DNA from: Cornus controversa
Taxonomy: Eukaryota > Streptophyta > Magnoliopsida > Cornales > Cornaceae
Assembly: GCA_026545225.1 (NCBI GenBank)
Contig: CM048853.1
Span: 19,551,255-19,615,254 of the forward strand
Length of the DNA: 64,000 nt
Direction: 5' to 3'
Shown: positions 22,072 through 34,997 of the stretch, piece by piece
Layout: every line of letters starts with the position of its first letter
Numbering within the stretch: the stretch's first letter is position 1
Translations under genes and position numbers: made by a program
The notes under the pieces: model-generated
The model's input: only the letters and a program-made list of their open reading frames with translations
Told to the model about the DNA's origin: nothing
The model's database searches: none

Positions 22072-25000
22072 TCACGAGTCAAAATACACGGGATCCGTCA
22101 AAGTGACGACATCCACGTATTCGGTGGTGACTTGGTCATCCACGCACACTTTTAAGCGCTGCCCGTTTACTTTGAACATCGAGCCATCTTTCAAGTCCTT
22201 CAATTCCACCGCTCCGTGGGGGGCGACGGAATTAACCAAAAATGGTCCATCCCAACGGGAGCGAAGTTTTCCGGGAAACAAATGGAGGCGCGAGTTGTAC
22301 AACCAAACTTTTTGGCCCGGCGAAAATGTTTTGACTCGAATATTACGATCATGAAAGGCTTTGGACCTTGCCTTATAGATTTTCGCATTCTCATACGCGT
22401 CATGTCGCAATTCTTCCAATTCATTTAATTGAAGCTTTCGATTAGAGCCGGCCTTTTTCATGTCAAAATTGAAGGTCTTGGTGGCCCACATAGCTTTATG
22501 CTCCAATTCAACTGGAAGATGGCACGCCTTGCCATAAACTAACCGATAAGGTGGCATTCCAATGGGAGTTTTATATGCGGTTCGGTATGCCCATAATGCG
22601 TTGTTTAGTCGCAATGACCAATCCTTCCGGTCAGGCCGAACAGTTTTCTGAAGAATGTTCTTAATCTCCCTATTGGATACTTCTACTTGGCCACTAGTTT
22701 GAGGATGGTAGGGGGTGGCTACTTTGTGTGTGACGGAGTATTTGAGAAGCAAGGTTCGAAGGAACCGGTTACAGAAATGCTTACCTCCGTCACTGATGAT
22801 GGCCCGAGGCGTACCAAACCGGCTAAAAATGTTAGCTTGTATGAATTTAACCACGACTGCGTGATCGTTGGTTTTGGTAGCAACGGCCTCTATCCACTTA
22901 GATACGTAGTCCACCGCCACAAGTATGTACTCATGACCAGTAGAGGGTGGAAATGGTCCCATGAAGTCAATGCCCCACACATCAAATATTTCAATGACAA
23001 GAATAGGGTTAAGAGGCATCATGTCCTTCCGAGACATCGCGCCGAGGCGCTGACATCGCTCACACGAGCGGCAGAATGAATATGCATCCCGATGAAGTGT
23101 CGGCCAGAAAAATCCGCATTGAAGAATTTTTGCTGCGGTTTTCTTAGCACTAAAGTGTCCCCCACAAGCGAGTGTATGACAAAATTTAAGAATGCTTTGG
23201 AATTCACTGTTGGGTACACACTTACGAATTATTTGATCGGGGTAGTATTTGAACAATTGAGGATCGTCCCAATAATATGATCGTGATTGGGAGAGAAAAC
23301 GATCCTTCTCTTGTTTGGTCCAAGAAGATGGTATTTTACCGGTTGCCAAATAATTAACCACATCCGCATACCAAGGGATACTTTCTTGAGAGATGACAAA
23401 GAGTTGTTCATCCGGGAAGGATTCACAAACTGGAATGGAATTATGGAGGGATTCAACAAGAATTCTAGAAAGGTGGTCAGCTACCACATTTTCAGTTCCC
23501 TTTTTGTCTCTAATCTCAAAATTGAACTCTTGCAACAAGAGTATCCAGCGGATCAACCTAGGCTTGGTGTCCTTTTTCGTCAAAAGATGCCGGAGGGCAG
23601 CATGGTCCGAATAGACAATGACCTTTGAACCTAATAAATAAGCTCGAAATTTGTCTAATGCAAATACTACCGCAAGCAATTCCTTTTCCGTTGTGGTATA
23701 ATTGATTTGAGCTTCGGAAAGGGTTTTACTTGCGTAATAGATGACATGTGGCAGTTTGTCTACTCGTTGCCCCAAGACCGCACCCATGGCATAGTCGGAT
23801 GCATCACACATAATCTCAAATGGGAGAGTCCAGTTTGGAGGGATTAGAACTGGAGTGGTTGTAAGCATGGCGCGGAGTTTTTCAAAAGCGTCAAGGCACG
23901 CTTCATCAAAGGTAAAGCAAGACTCTTTTTCAAGAAGGCGACACAAAGGCCGAGAAATCTTGCTAAAGTCTTTGATGAAACGGCGATAAAAGCCCGCATG
24001 CCCAAGGAATGAACGAATCTCTCTCACCGTGGATGGTGGAGGAAGTTTGGAAATGAGCTCAACCTTGGCTTTATCAACCTCTATTCCTCGCTTAGACACA
24101 ATATGCCCTAGGACAATACCCTCTTGAACCATAAAGTGACTCTTTTCCCAACTAAGAATTAGGTTGGTTTCTTGACATCTTTTGAGAACACAAGCTAGAT
24201 TTTGGAGGCATGATTCATATGAAGGTCCAAAAATGGAAAAATCATCCATGAACACTTCTAAGAATTTTTCCACCATGTCCGAGAAGATAGACATCATACA
24301 CCATTGAAAAGTTGCCGGTGCATTGCACAACCCAAAGGGCATGCGTCTATAAGCAAATGTGCCGAAGGGACATGTAAAGGTGGTTTTCTCTTGGTCCCTC
24401 GGGTCTATAGCAACCTGATTATAGCCGGAATATCCATCCAAAAAGCAATAAAAGCTTTGCCCGGCCAATCTCTCCAATATTTGATCAATGAATGGGAGGG
24501 GGAAGTGATCTTTCCGAGTGGCTGAATTTAATTTCCTATAATCAATGCACACTCTCCATCCTGTGGTGGTGCGTTGGAGAACTAATTCACCCTTATCATT
24601 AGGTTGCACCGTAATACCAGACTTCTTTGGAACCACTTGAGTGGGACTAACCCACTTGCTATCAGAGATGGGGTATATGATCCCCGCATCTAGTAACTTC
24701 ACCACCTCCTTCAGGACAACGTCCTTCATATTTGGATTTAATCGACGTTGTGCCTCCCTTGAGGTCTTTGCATCCTCTTCCAAGTGTATGCGATGCATAC
24801 AAACAGAAGGGTCTATTCCCTTAAGATCTATCACACTCCATCCTATTGCTTCTTTGTGCTCTTTGAGCACCTTTATGAGTTCCAATTCTTGAGCATTTGT
24901 GAGATTGGAAGCAATAATGACTGGAAGGGTCTCATTTGCGCCCAAGAAAACATACTTGAGTGTAGCTGGAAGAGGCTTGAGCTCAAGTTGCGGTGGGGAA

Positions 25001-27705
25001 ATTAAAGAAGGAGTTTGGGGAGTTTTGGACAAAGGGGGCAAGGGTTCTCTCGGAACTCTCCACTTAGGCAAATCCATGACAGTATTAACATCGAGCATGG
25101 AATTGACTTCACATATGGATTGCTCAATGTCAAAATCATCATGGTTAAAATGATTTAGGCATGCCTCTAAGGGGTCCGTGGAAAGAATAGAAGGAAGTGC
25201 TTCTTGAACAAGGTCGTCCACTACATCGACACAAAAGCACTCACTTTCATCGTCGGGTGTGTGGTGGGAAGCATTGAAGATGTTCAAGCGGACTTTCATA
25301 TTCCCAAAAGAGATGTCCATCACTCCAGTACGGCAATTAACGCAAGCGTTTGCCGTGGCCAAGAATGGACGACCTAGAATGATAGGAATATGATGATTCG
25401 GATTTTGGACCGGTTCCGTGTCAAGGACTATGAAGTCCACCGGAAAATAGAATTTGTCCACTTGAATGATGACATCCTCAATGATGCCACGTGGTTGCTT
25501 CACCGAACGGTCGGCAAGTTGCAACACAACCGTGGTATGCTTGAGTTCCCCCAAACCTAGTTGTTGGTAAACTGAGAATGGAAGCAAATTGACACTAGCC
25601 CCTAGGTCAAGAAGTGCTTTTTCAAAAGATTGATTTCCGATAGTGCACGAAATGGTCGGAGCACCCGGATCTTTGAATTTAGGAGGGGCTTGGTGTTGGA
25701 AAATGGAGCTTATGTGCTCAGTTAAGAGGACTTTCTTAGGAACATTATTCCTAGATTTGCGCTTTTGAGTGCATAAGTCCTTCAAGAATTTCGCATAAGA
25801 GGGAATTTGTCGAATAGCATCAAGGAGAGGGAGATTGATCTTTACTTGTTTGAAGATCTCCATCATGTCTTGGATTTTCTCTCCTTGCTTCCCGAAATGA
25901 GAAGGTTCCTTCAATCGTTGAGGAAAAGGAACCGGAGGTTCATAAGAGGTGTCAAGATTTGGAATCGATGGTGACATAACTTCACTTGCCTTTCCTTTTG
26001 GATTTGAAGGGGTATTTTGCAAATTTGGATTTAACGGCAACAATTTTGGATTTAATTGGGATTCTTTTGAATTTTTAGGTTGCTCTTGAAATTCCTTTCT
26101 CTCTTCCTCCCCCACCTTGGAGTTAATGATTTTTCCACTCCTCAAGGTTGTGATTGATTGAACTTGCTCTGGAGGAGCATTACAAGTTGAAGATGATGGA
26201 TCTTCAATCATATGCACACCCTTGGGATTCGCCACCGGTTGACTTGGCAACTTACCTTCCTCCCTTCTATTTAAGGCATTAGCTAGTTGCCCGATTTGAG
26301 CTTCTAACCTAGCCATAGATTGAGCATTGGCTTCTAGCTTAGAGATTGATTGAGAATGAGTTTGCAATAAGCGGGTGTTGGCCTCAAGATTGCTTATCAC
26401 TCGATCTTCAAAGCTTTGGCTTCTCGGAGGAGGTGGTGGTTGTTGGTAATTAGATCTTTGATTGTAAGGTTGAGGGTTTGGCCTATAATGCGGCTGTTGA
26501 GATTGGGGATTAAAAGAATTTTGCCCTTGGAAAGGGGGACTTGATTCTTGATTCTTCCATGAAAAAGCCGAATGATTCTTGTAACCAGGATTGTACGTGT
26601 TCGAATATGGATCATTCATTTGTTTAGCGTACAAGGCATTCGCTTGCTCTTGAGCATAATCGGGAGATTGCCCGGCAATAGGGCAATCTCGCACAAAATG
26701 CGAAGTGCTATAACAAAACGAACATCCCTCCTGATTTTGGACAGATTGGTTAGGAGTAGGCAGCCCATTTTTCATGATTAAATCCATTTTTTGGGACAAG
26801 GCTTCTACTTGCATGGCTACCTCATCTACCCGTGAAATCTCATGCACTCCTCTACAAGGTTGGGTGGCCTTCCCTTTCCTAGTGGAGGAGCGTTGAGCTG
26901 AATTGTTGCTTAGGGTTTGAAAAAGTTTCCATGCCTCATCGGGGCTTTTCAAAAGATACCCACCCCCACACGCGGAGTCTATCATTTGTCTATGTTGCTC
27001 ACTCACCCCATCATAAAAACTTTGCACTAGCTGCCATTTTGGGACAGCATGATGCGGACAAGATTTTAAGAGATCTTTTAACCTCTCCCACGTCTCATGG
27101 AATTGTTCTTGGTCAATTTGGGTGAATCCGGTGATTGCTCGCCGAATATCACTTGTCTTACCCATTGGAAAGTATTTTTTTAAGAACTCTATTTGCATTT
27201 CCGCCCAAGAATGGATTGAGTTGGGTTCTAGGGAATTGAACCAACTTCTAGCCTTATCTTTTAGGGAAAATGGAAACATACGTAGCTTTAGATCATCCTC
27301 CGTAAAGTGTGGTACACGAATGGTGGAACACACGGAAAAGAAGTAATCTAAGTGCCGGTATGGATCCTCATTAGGAAGACCGTGAAAGCTGTTAAGAAGG
27401 TTGAGGGTGGAGGACTTTATTTCAAATTGATTTGCCGCTACATCCGGAAATTGAATACACGAAGGCACTTCAAATGTAGTCGGAAGGTAAAAGTCCATAA
27501 GCAACTCTCCTTGAGGAGGTGGTGGTGGAGGCGGTTGTTCATGATTAAAAGGAGGTAGACCGGGAGGTTGTCTCTCATTTGGATCCATGTTTTCAGTCCT
27601 AGGCAAAATAGGGTCCCTAGAGGTTCCTCTACGTCGTCTAAGTGTTCGTTCAAGTTCACTATTACAAGGAAGCAAAGGAAGTGACAATGACCGTCTACCT
27701 AGCAT
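22072..27705 (-). CDS. Gag-protease-RT-RNase H-integrase polyprotein of Athila element B
   Basis: A single open frame of 1877 codons makes the structural and enzymatic proteins of the retrotransposon. Landmarks in order: gag core with [12 protein letters not shown]; zinc knuckle [14 protein letters not shown] (about 325-342); aspartic protease [10 protein letters not shown] (about 698); RT with VCIDYRKLN (about 1050) and catalytic FMDDF (about 1150); RNase H with CDASDYAMG (about 1297), ELLAVVFAL and YSDHAAL (about 1363); and integrase. Integrase has a zinc-binding HTLACGGH...CRSCERC motif (about 1508-1545) and core residues in GIDFMGPF (about 1577), IISDGGKHF (about 1635) and GQVEVSNRE (about 1671). 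Tyr of the usual YMDD is Phe. [10 protein letters not shown], the tRNA-Asp PBS and a third ORF together indicate the Athila lineage. The start follows the 5' leader by 264 bp from the PBS. All key residues seen are present, so this is the only potentially active RT/IN source in the window. Confidence 0.93.
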   Translation of the reverse strand: MLGRRSLSLPLLPCNSELERTLRRRRGTSRDPILPRTENMDPNERQPPGLPPFNHEQPPPPPPPQGELLMDFYLPTTFEVPSCIQFPDVAANQFEIKSSTLNLLNSFHGLPNEDPYRHLDYFFSVCSTIRVPHFTEDDLKLRMFPFSLKDKARSWFNSLEPNSIHSWAEMQIEFLKKYFPMGKTSDIRRAITGFTQIDQEQFHETWERLKDLLKSCPHHAVPKWQLVQSFYDGVSEQHRQMIDSACGGGYLLKSPDEAWKLFQTLSNNSAQRSSTRKGKATQPCRGVHEISRVDEVAMQVEALSQKMDLIMKNGLPTPNQSVQNQEGCSFCYSTSHFVRDCPIAGQSPDYAQEQANALYAKQMNDPYSNTYNPGYKNHSAFSWKNQESSPPFQGQNSFNPQSQQPHYRPNPQPYNQRSNYQQPPPPPRSQSFEDRVISNLEANTRLLQTHSQSISKLEANAQSMARLEAQIGQLANALNRREEGKLPSQPVANPKGVHMIEDPSSSTCNAPPEQVQSITTLRSGKIINSKVGEEERKEFQEQPKNSKESQLNPKLLPLNPNLQNTPSNPKGKASEVMSPSIPNLDTSYEPPVPFPQRLKEPSHFGKQGEKIQDMMEIFKQVKINLPLLDAIRQIPSYAKFLKDLCTQKRKSRNNVPKKVLLTEHISSIFQHQAPPKFKDPGAPTISCTIGNQSFEKALLDLGASVNLLPFSVYQQLGLGELKHTTVVLQLADRSVKQPRGIIEDVIIQVDKFYFPVDFIVLDTEPVQNPNHHIPIILGRPFLATANACVNCRTGVMDISFGNMKVRLNIFNASHHTPDDESECFCVDVVDDLVQEALPSILSTDPLEACLNHFNHDDFDIEQSICEVNSMLDVNTVMDLPKWRVPREPLPPLSKTPQTPSLISPPQLELKPLPATLKYVFLGANETLPVIIASNLTNAQELELIKVLKEHKEAIGWSVIDLKGIDPSVCMHRIHLEEDAKTSREAQRRLNPNMKDVVLKEVVKLLDAGIIYPISDSKWVSPTQVVPKKSGITVQPNDKGELVLQRTTTGWRVCIDYRKLNSATRKDHFPLPFIDQILERLAGQSFYCFLDGYSGYNQVAIDPRDQEKTTFTCPFGTFAYRRMPFGLCNAPATFQWCMMSIFSDMVEKFLEVFMDDFSIFGPSYESCLQNLACVLKRCQETNLILSWEKSHFMVQEGIVLGHIVSKRGIEVDKAKVELISKLPPPSTVREIRSFLGHAGFYRRFIKDFSKISRPLCRLLEKESCFTFDEACLDAFEKLRAMLTTTPVLIPPNWTLPFEIMCDASDYAMGAVLGQRVDKLPHVIYYASKTLSEAQINYTTTEKELLAVVFALDKFRAYLLGSKVIVYSDHAALRHLLTKKDTKPRLIRWILLLQEFNFEIRDKKGTENVVADHLSRILVESLHNSIPVCESFPDEQLFVISQESIPWYADVVNYLATGKIPSSWTKQEKDRFLSQSRSYYWDDPQLFKYYPDQIIRKCVPNSEFQSILKFCHTLACGGHFSAKKTAAKILQCGFFWPTLHRDAYSFCRSCERCQRLGAMSRKDMMPLNPILVIEIFDVWGIDFMGPFPPSTGHEYILVAVDYVSKWIEAVATKTNDHAVVVKFIQANIFSRFGTPRAIISDGGKHFCNRFLRTLLLKYSVTHKVATPYHPQTSGQVEVSNREIKNILQKTVRPDRKDWSLRLNNALWAYRTAYKTPIGMPPYRLVYGKACHLPVELEHKAMWATKTFNFDMKKAGSNRKLQLNELEELRHDAYENAKIYKARSKAFHDRNIRVKTFSPGQKVWLYNSRLHLFPGKLRSRWDGPFLVNSVAPHGAVELKDLKDGSMFKVNGQRLKVCVDDQVTTEYVDVVTLTDPVYFDS

Positions 27706-27968
27706 GCATTATCAATTGAACAACACCTCTATACACAAAAGTAACAAAAATATATACAAAAGAATGTGAATGAACTCAAACCACCAGTTTTTGAAGTTAT
27801 ACTCACAAAGGGTTCCAATTTGAATTCTTTTAGATGCCCGCAATGTGGTATACCTAAAATCAAGAAGTTTAAGATATAAGAACAAGATATATACAAAAAG
27901 AATGAAAGAATTTCTAGCCTAAGAATTAAACCAGATTTAATCTTCCAATGGCGACAATTAAACCGTAG

Positions 27969-27986
27969 TCCCCGGCAACGGCGCCA
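27969..27986 (-). other. Primer-binding site of element B, tRNA-Asp
   Basis: On the minus strand it reads TGGCGCCGTTGCCGGGGA, a perfect complement of the tRNA-Asp 3' end, 6 bp from the LTR end at 27993. Confidence 0.9.
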
Positions 27987-27992
27987 AAATTT

Positions 27993-29419
27993 TGATGTGG
28001 TCGGAACTAAATTATATTGCAAGCTTAATTTTGCCCTTTTTATCAAAATATAATTTAACCACTCGCAAGAGCACGAATCTTTGCAGATAAGGTTCTATAT
28101 AGAGGGTATCGATCCCACGAGGACTAGTCGTTAATTGTCATAGAGAAAGATTAATTCTACTTTAATTCAAACAAAACAGGTTTTTGGTTTTGTGTTTAAA
28201 GCTATTGCATAAAGGAAATGACAATAAAATTAAAGAGTAAAGTTGGGAGAGAGAACTAGGGTTGGTTTCCACCCCTAGCCATTCACATGTTCATAAGTGT
28301 AGCAAGCAAGGGATTCATTAATTAAATGCCTAACAATGTCATTAGGCTTGTGACCTCAATGACATATCAAAAGATCAATGTGTGTGCTAACCTATCATAA
28401 TCCATCTTCAACAAGCATAGCTCTTCAACCTAACTAACTACCTACTTACTCTACTCTCTAAGTGAACACTACATGCATCCAAACTACCTTGTCTTGGCAT
28501 GGTCTATACAAACTAGCATCACACATTCATTTAAACACCATTATCTAGCCATTATTTGCACTTCTTGTGGAATATGCAAATGTTGTGCATTCAAGTGACA
28601 AAACCTACTCTAAGACAAGAATAAATTCCATATCAAATGAATATATAAAAGAAATGTATTTGTGTACATAATCACTAGGCTAAATAATCAACATTTAATT
28701 ACAAGTCCCAAGAGCTACAAAGATGAACAAGTTTACATGGCTAGGGGTTGAAACCAACACCCTAGTAGAAGAGTTAGTTGCTCATGGTTGCCTTGCACCC
28801 TTCCATTGATGAAGAGAATGAAGCTTCTTGGTCTGGTTCAGCCCTTCCTCTTCCTCTCCCGAAGGTCTCTCTCTTCTTCCTCTGATTTGTATGTGTTGAG
28901 AGATGTGAGATATGTGACTTTTGGTGCTTTTTGTATGCTTTTTGGCTCCTTTGGGCCCACCATATATATATATATATCATTATATATATCTCTTGTATCA
29001 AGAAGGCCCCCAAAAGTCTTGTTCAAGTCAGACAATCCCCTTAAGTCGTGCAAAAAGGGGGATTTTGTTGCAAGTGGGAGAGCAGGTGAGCAAGTGGCCA
29101 AGTGGGCTCTGCAGCATTTCGATTGATCGAAATTGCATTTCGATTGATCGAAATTGCATTTCGATCAATCGAAATGAGATTTCGATCAATCGAAATTTTG
29201 ATTGATCGAAATCCACATCTCGATTGATCGAAATGCCTTGGCAACAGTTTCTGATTTCATCTCTTGACTGCAGAAAACTTCCAACTTTGCTCCATTTACT
29301 CCAATACCTGCAATACATCAAAAACACAAAAATACCGTAAATATATCTCGGTAAACGCAAAAACAGAACTAACGTATGCAATAAAGAGGGTTCAAATGCA
29401 TAGAATTGAACACTTATCA
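27993..29419 (-). repeat. 5' LTR of element B (complete)
   Basis: The 1427-bp LTR runs from TGATAAGTG (29419 on the minus strand) to CCACATCA (27993). It contains a palindrome array (29116-29234, six units) and a TATA run (about 28965-28990). The neighbouring CAGCC (29420-29424) is the right target-site duplication. Confidence 0.9.
29116..29234. repeat. Palindrome array in B's 5' LTR: six units
   Basis: There are six TTTCGAT/ATCGAAA units. One is TTTTGAT/ATCGAAA and the last is TCTCGAT/ATCGAAA. Compared with 17491-17624 one internal unit is missing; the flanking sequence is nearly identical. Confidence 0.9.
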
Positions 29420-30637
29420 CAGCCCAAAAATCCAAAGGAATCCCAATTAAATCCAAAGTTGTTTCCTTTAAATCCAAATGTGCATAACATCCCATTAAAT
29501 CCAAAAGAAAAGGCAAGTGAAGTTGTGTCGTCATCAATTCCAAATCTTGACACTTCTTTTGAACCTCCGGTTCCTTTTTCTCAAAGATTGAAGGAACCTT
29601 CTCATTTTGGGAAGTAAGGAGAGAAAATGCAAGACATGATGGAGATCTTCAAACAAGTAAAGATCAATCTCCCTCTCCTTGATGCTATCCGGCAAATTCC
29701 CTCCTATGCTAAATTCTTGAAGGACTTGTGCACTCAAAAGCGCAAATCTAGGAATAATGCTCCTAAGAAAGTCATCTTAATTGAGCACATAAGCTCCATT
29801 TTCCAACACCAAGCCCCTCCTAAATTCAAAGATCCGAGTGCTCCGACCATTTCGTGCACCATCGAAAATCAATCTTTTGAAAAGACACTTCTTGATCTAG
29901 GGGCTAGTGTCAATTTGCTTCCATTCTCAGTTTACCAACAACTAGGTTTGGGGGAACTTAAGCATACCACGGTTGTGTTGCAACTTGCCGACCGCTCGGT
30001 GAAGCAACCACGTGGCATAATTGAGGATGTAATCATTCAAGTGGACAAATTCTACTTTTCGGTGGACTTCATAGTCCTTGACATGGAACCGGTCCAAAAT
30101 CTGAATCGACATATTCCTATCATTCTAGGTCGTCCATTCTTGGCCACGGCAAACGCTTGCGTTAATTGTCGTACCGGAGTGATGAACATCTCTTTCGAGA
30201 ATATGAAAGTCCGCTTGAACATCTTCAATGCTTCCCACCACACATCCGAAGACGAAAGTGAGTGCTTTTGTGTCGATGTAGTGGAAGACCTTATTCAAGA
30301 AGCACTTCCTTCTATTCTTTTTAAGGATCCTTTAGAGGCATACCTAAATCACTTCAACTATGATAATTTTGACATTGAGCAATCCATTTGTGAAGTCAAC
30401 TCAATGCTCGATGCCACTACTGTCATGGATTTGCCTATTTGGAGAGTTCCTAGAGAACCCTTTCCTCCGTTGGCTAATTTCGTCGCTCCCCACGGAGCGG
30501 TGGAATTGAAGGACTTGAAAGATGGCTCGTTGTTCAAAGTAAACAGGCAGTGCTTAAAAGTGTGTGTGGATGACCAAGTCACCACCGAATACGTGGATGT
30601 CGTCACTTTGATGGATCCCGTATATTTTGACTCGTGA
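29420..30637 (+). pseudogene. Gag-protease of element A, second part, fused to the integrase C-terminus
   Basis: The frame interrupted at 17100 resumes at 29420 ([13 protein letters not shown]). One stop, TAA at 29615, lies where B reads Gln. The protease region has [20 protein letters not shown], as in B. At about 30472 the reading jumps from the post-protease linker (WRVPREPFPPL) to the last 50 residues of integrase ([13 protein letters not shown]...VTLMDPVYFDS), still in frame. B has about 2.8 kb of RT, RNase H and integrase between these points. TTG occurs at both edges of the lost segment, which fits a short-homology deletion. A therefore cannot reverse-transcribe itself. Confidence 0.9.
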
Positions 30638-30808
30638 GCCGATCCGGACGTCGTGCCATAGACGTGTAAGGTGGCGTAGCCATGGTAGCTATCATGCTTC
30701 CATGATGTCCCTTTTAATCCAAAGTAGGTTTTGTATCTAAGCAATTTTGTATCTAAGTCCCAAAAATCCAAGTCCATGAAGCAGAGCTCAAGCTGACTGT
30801 TTTTGAGC

Positions 30809-31148
30809 ATCTCGATTGATCGAAGCTTAGATCTCGATCAATCGAGATTTCAATTGATCGAGATTTCAGTCTCGATTGATCAAGATATTACAGAGAGTTG
30901 CCAAATCCAAAGTCCCGAGAGGTAGTATTCTTCGATAGCACTTTGATAGGTCCTCGATCGATCAAAATTTCAATTGATCGAAGTGGGATTTTGATTAATC
31001 AAAGTAAATTCTCGATTGATCGAAGGAAAAATCTCGATTCATCGAAGCAGATCTCGATTGAGCGAAACTGATCTCGATTGATCGAAGTGGGATTTAGATC
31101 AATCGAAATCTCGATTGATCGAGATACACATCTCGATCAATCGAGATG
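30809..31148. repeat. Internal palindrome array of A, about 12-14 TCTCGAT(TG/CA)ATCGAGA-type units
   Basis: It lies between the gag-PR frame and the third ORF, where B has its array. Most units have TCTCGAT on the left and ATCGAGA or ATCGAAG on the right, the lineage variant also found in A's LTRs. Some are decayed (for example TCTCGATTCATCGAAG). Confidence 0.9.
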
Positions 31149-31160
31149 CATGCGATGCCT

Positions 31161-31215
31161 GCACGTGAGTCAAATTAGTATTTAAACCATTGGGCTTCCC
31201 TCTCATTTCAAAAGA
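31161..31215 (+). promoter_or_regulatory. Candidate internal promoter for A's third ORF
   Basis: CACGTG (31162) is followed by GTATTTAAACC (31178) and the CT-rich TTCCCTCTCATTTC (about 31195). This 14-mer also occurs at the equivalent place in element C. The third-ORF ATG is about 580 bp downstream. Confidence 0.45.
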
Positions 31216-31767
31216 CCATCCGACTTCTTCTCATCTCCGAGCAATCCAAGGCTTTCTCCGAGCACTGTCGCGCATTTGATCTTCCATCCCCGACCATCCA
31301 CCGCCGTTCGCGGCTGCGAGTTGGGTTCTCATCTTTGTGTGCCGTTCATCATCTTCACCTTGAGGTAAGTAATGCATGGCTACATTTTGCGTACTTTCTC
31401 GCTATTTTTGATAGTTTTACGGTGTAATAAACATAGACAGTTGATGTTGGGTTGGATGGGTGCATTTGCGATATTCGTAATGAGATTTTGTGGGTTTCAG
31501 GGGGTAGGAATGCATGTATGGTTGAGATATTACACTCTTTTTGCTTTGAATGCTTATTGTACGGTTTGCAACCACGACCCATCATTTCGGTTGCATCCGC
31601 TCAAGCTGCCTCTTTGAGATCGAATTCTTTTGAATACATGTGTCAGCACCATGGACTAGGACCTCATTTTCATTTTTTTCTTTTAGTTTATTCTTAGTTT
31701 AGTATTCCTCTTATTTTATCTTTTATTTACGTAATTTTTGGAATAAAGTGCAGACTGCTTCGAGATC

Positions 31768-33003
31768 ATGGCGAGGGTGAAGAATGCCCCTGGTTCTGTT
31801 CGAGACGTGCCCAGGCGAGCCTTCCGGTCTCAGAAGTTTCACCCAGAGCAAATTTTTGACTTGAGAGAGTTCGAGACGCGTCCCGACAGCGCATGGACTG
31901 TCGCTGAGCTCAGGAGGCGTCGCCTCGACCGATTGTGTGTGCCTCCCACTGACGTGGCACACGAGCGCTTAATGTAGGTCTTCTACGAGCGCATGACTTA
32001 CTCCTGCACAGCGCCGGTCACATTAGAGAAGGTCGTGGGCACCACGACAATTACTATTACACTGAGCCAGATTGCGCAGATGCTCGGCATCCCTCACCAG
32101 CAGCCGCCAGATATGGTTGACCAGGACGGTCGACCGCTTTACAGGGCTACCCTTCCAGCTGCCTCGACACTCTTTTCCATCGTGATGGACATGTGTGGCG
32201 GGGCGTTTACCACGCCCAGTCACAATTACACGTCCAAATTGATGTGCCCGAGTAGATTATGGTTCCTGGACACCGTTCTCATCAAGAACGCGTGTCCCCT
32301 GCAGCATGTGGCATAGCGTAGGGGCGACCTCCTCCGTTGCCTTTATGCTTTCCACACGGGCACATGGTTTTCTGTCCCGTCTCTGGTATGGGGGCAGATG
32401 TTCAAGGTCTGGGACGGCCTCGTCAACAAGAGGATGCGGCGAGTAGCGAGTTGGCGGCTTCCCTTTCCTTTCCTCGTCGCCGCTTTTCTCAGTCATGCCA
32501 ATATACCAGTCAGTGATACTGACGTTCAGTTGGCACCTCCCACCCGCTTCACATCTACTCAGTGGGAGCGGGTGAGGCGACACTTAGAGCGATAGGACCA
32601 CCAGGGCGATCCACCAGACGATGTAGATATGGATGCCCCGGTGGAGATGGATGAGGGAGAGCCTGCAGGGGATGGGTCCAATGATGAGGAGATGGAGGAG
32701 GAGGAGATGGATATTGCTGCAGAGCGGCATGACATCCTAGAGACAGGCTACTCCTGCCTGGTGGTTGACGTAGAGCGGCTCCAGCAGGGTTTTGACGAGC
32801 ATGTCCAGGTGACGCAGAATCAGCTGGCAGGCATTCGGACGGACATTTCATCTCTGGCACAAGGTCAGAGGGCTATTTTAGACGAGTTCTGTGCCTTCCG
32901 GTAGGACCTGCAGTTCCTGCTTGCCGGACGAGCTTCCACCTCCACCTCTACTCCCACCGAGCCACCGCCACCACCACCACCACCACCACCCGCCCTCGAG
33001 TAG
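31768..33003 (+). pseudogene. Third ORF (env-position) of element A, four in-frame stops
   Basis: It starts MARVKNAPGSVRDVPRRAFR and stays collinear and in frame with B's third ORF to the end (poly-Pro, then ALE). TAG stops lie at 31975, 32314, 32593 and 32902. Three are Gln codons in B (CAG to TAG) and one a Glu codon (GAG to TAG). The domain core (TITITLSQIAQMLGIP, FLDTVLIKNACPLQHVA), the acidic stretch and the proline tail are all still recognisable. No length-changing frameshift disturbs the frame. Function unknown; the domain resembles Transposase_32-type plant transposon proteins. Confidence 0.75.
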
Positions 33004-34794
33004 CTGTTTTTATTTGTCCTTTATGCTTTACTTTCTGTATTTTTCTTTCTTTATGTTTGATAGGCCATGTTGGCCATATTTTCTTTCATTTTTAGTTTTT
33101 TATGAGTATTCCAGATGCATGTACACTTTGTACTAAACTCATTTTCATATTTATGGAATACATTTATCTTTTCTGTTATACCATGTGTTATTTTTCCTGT
33201 CTTTATTTTTGTTTTCTGTCAATATATTTGTTCTCTATACTTTGACTATGTATGTAGTACCACTTGCCTAATTGTTATATGCGATTCAGTTGATGATTTC
33301 CGTTTATTACCGCCTGGTTTAAATTCTCAATACTGTTGAGATTGTTTCAACGTAGTATGGCGGTAATAAAGAAAGGCAGCCCCTTTGCATGCTATACGTT
33401 AGCGTGCCTGGATAGTCAATATCTTATCGCATAGACCTCTTAGACAATTGGAAAACACCAGTTCAGACCCTTAGATATGCAGTGATCTTGACATTGTCTA
33501 TTTGTGCATAATTATTTTATTATGCTCTTTTCATATACTTTTTGTTCCTTTTAATGCTCGTGGTATCCAGTTGGTGTTCTGTGCAAGTTTTTCTTATTTG
33601 CAGGATGACCGCCACTGTGAAATACCATTTTTGTCGCATTCTGCAATCCCGGTAATTTCTTTCCTTGTTCTTCTTGTTCAAACATTGAGGACAATGTTGC
33701 ATTTAAGTTTGGGGGTGCGGTATGCTATACCACTTGCATATGTATGCAATGTTCAGTCTTAGTATTGAGTGTCATTGTAGAGCAGTTTTCTTGATAGTTT
33801 TGCATGCTTGCTATGATGTCTTACTTTTTAAAGGAAGTTCATTCGAATAAATGTCCGAGGTAAATGCAGCAGGTAGTTAAGAACTTTAACATTGTAAATA
33901 CCCGCACTTTTGCAAGCTATATAGTAGGCTAGAATGGTCTACATTTTTGTCCAAATATGAGCACGTATAGTTCTTGCCCTAAATTTGTCCTTAACCGCAC
34001 AAATTCGCACACATGCATTTTAAATTATGGGGTATAAGTCTGATGGAGAATTTTGTAAATTTTTGTTTTTATCTGAACAACTTAGAGAATAAGTTCTTCT
34101 GGTTGTTGTAAAAAAAATATATATATATTTTAAAATAAATGCAATAAGCCTTCTCACTCAATAAACTGGATTTCTGTGCCTCAAAGCAGGGAGTATTCGT
34201 GTATAAGTGTGCAAGGTTGAGCAATAATAAGCGGGTGGCTTACTTAAATTCATCGCCTTGTAAGCTCGGTTATTAAGTCCAAGGGGTGCTTCTTCACCTA
34301 ATGCCCTAAAGCCAATTGGTTTGGGAGTCATTGGCCCAATGCCGCTACATGGGCCTGCAAGAAAGCAAAAAGAGTTAAGCATTGCACGGTCATCCGCACA
34401 TGAGCAATCATGAATGTTTTGTGACAATGAACAGCTGTGTCGAGCGTTTGCAATGAGTTTTTCTCTTAAAAATAGATTTGTTCTTTTTCTTCTCCAAATA
34501 TGACAAAAGCCATGCGTTAGAATGCATGTTCACTTTTCAAAGAGGATTTTGGGGTCGAAATTGGTATGTTTGCTCGGGCTGGCCATTATATGTGGGGACC
34601 GTCGTTTATTTGTAGCTTGTGAAAGTCCATTTTTGCTAATGACCGCATAATTCTGTAATACTTGTTGCATTTGCCAAATGTGAAATAAACGGATGATCGC
34701 CCTTTATCTAGTTGATGACTGAGCATGATTAAACTTTTGTATAAGATAGTTAATTTTATTTTTTGTAATATTACATTGCTAAGGGACTAGCAAT
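33004..34794 (+). other. Non-coding 3' region of element A
   Basis: This is the counterpart of 17831-19629 in B. No sense-strand coding region is present. Confidence 0.6.
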
Positions 34795-34811
34795 ATGTAA
34801 GTTTGGGGGTG
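34795..34811 (+). other. Polypurine tract of element A
   Basis: ATGTAAGTTTGGGGGTG directly precedes the 3' LTR start TGATAAGTG at 34812 and primes plus-strand DNA synthesis. Confidence 0.85.
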
Positions 34812-34997
34812 TGATAAGTGTTCAATTCTATGCATTTGAACCCTCTTTATTGCATATGTTAGTTCCATTTTTATGATTACCGAGATATGTTTACAGTATT
34901 TTTATGTTTCTGATGTATTGCAGGTCTTGTAGTGAAAGGAGTAAAGTTTGAGGTTATTTGCAGCTGAAGAACAAAAATCAGAAATGCAGCCAAAGGC

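Larger units (their letters stand above)
17101..29419 (-). mobile_element. Element B: Athila-type retrotransposon with intact polyprotein, inserted in A's gag
   Basis: On the minus strand the order is 5' LTR (29419-27993), tRNA-Asp PBS, polyprotein (27705-22072), palindrome array (21902-21520), third ORF (20853-19630), PPT (17830-17811) and 3' LTR (17810-17101). CAGCC flanks it at 17096-17100 and 29420-29424, and A's gag continues in frame on both sides. The 3' LTR lacks its last 730 bp or so, so the present copy is 12.3 kb. B is younger than A because it sits within A and has one stop in the third ORF against four in A. Confidence 0.9.
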
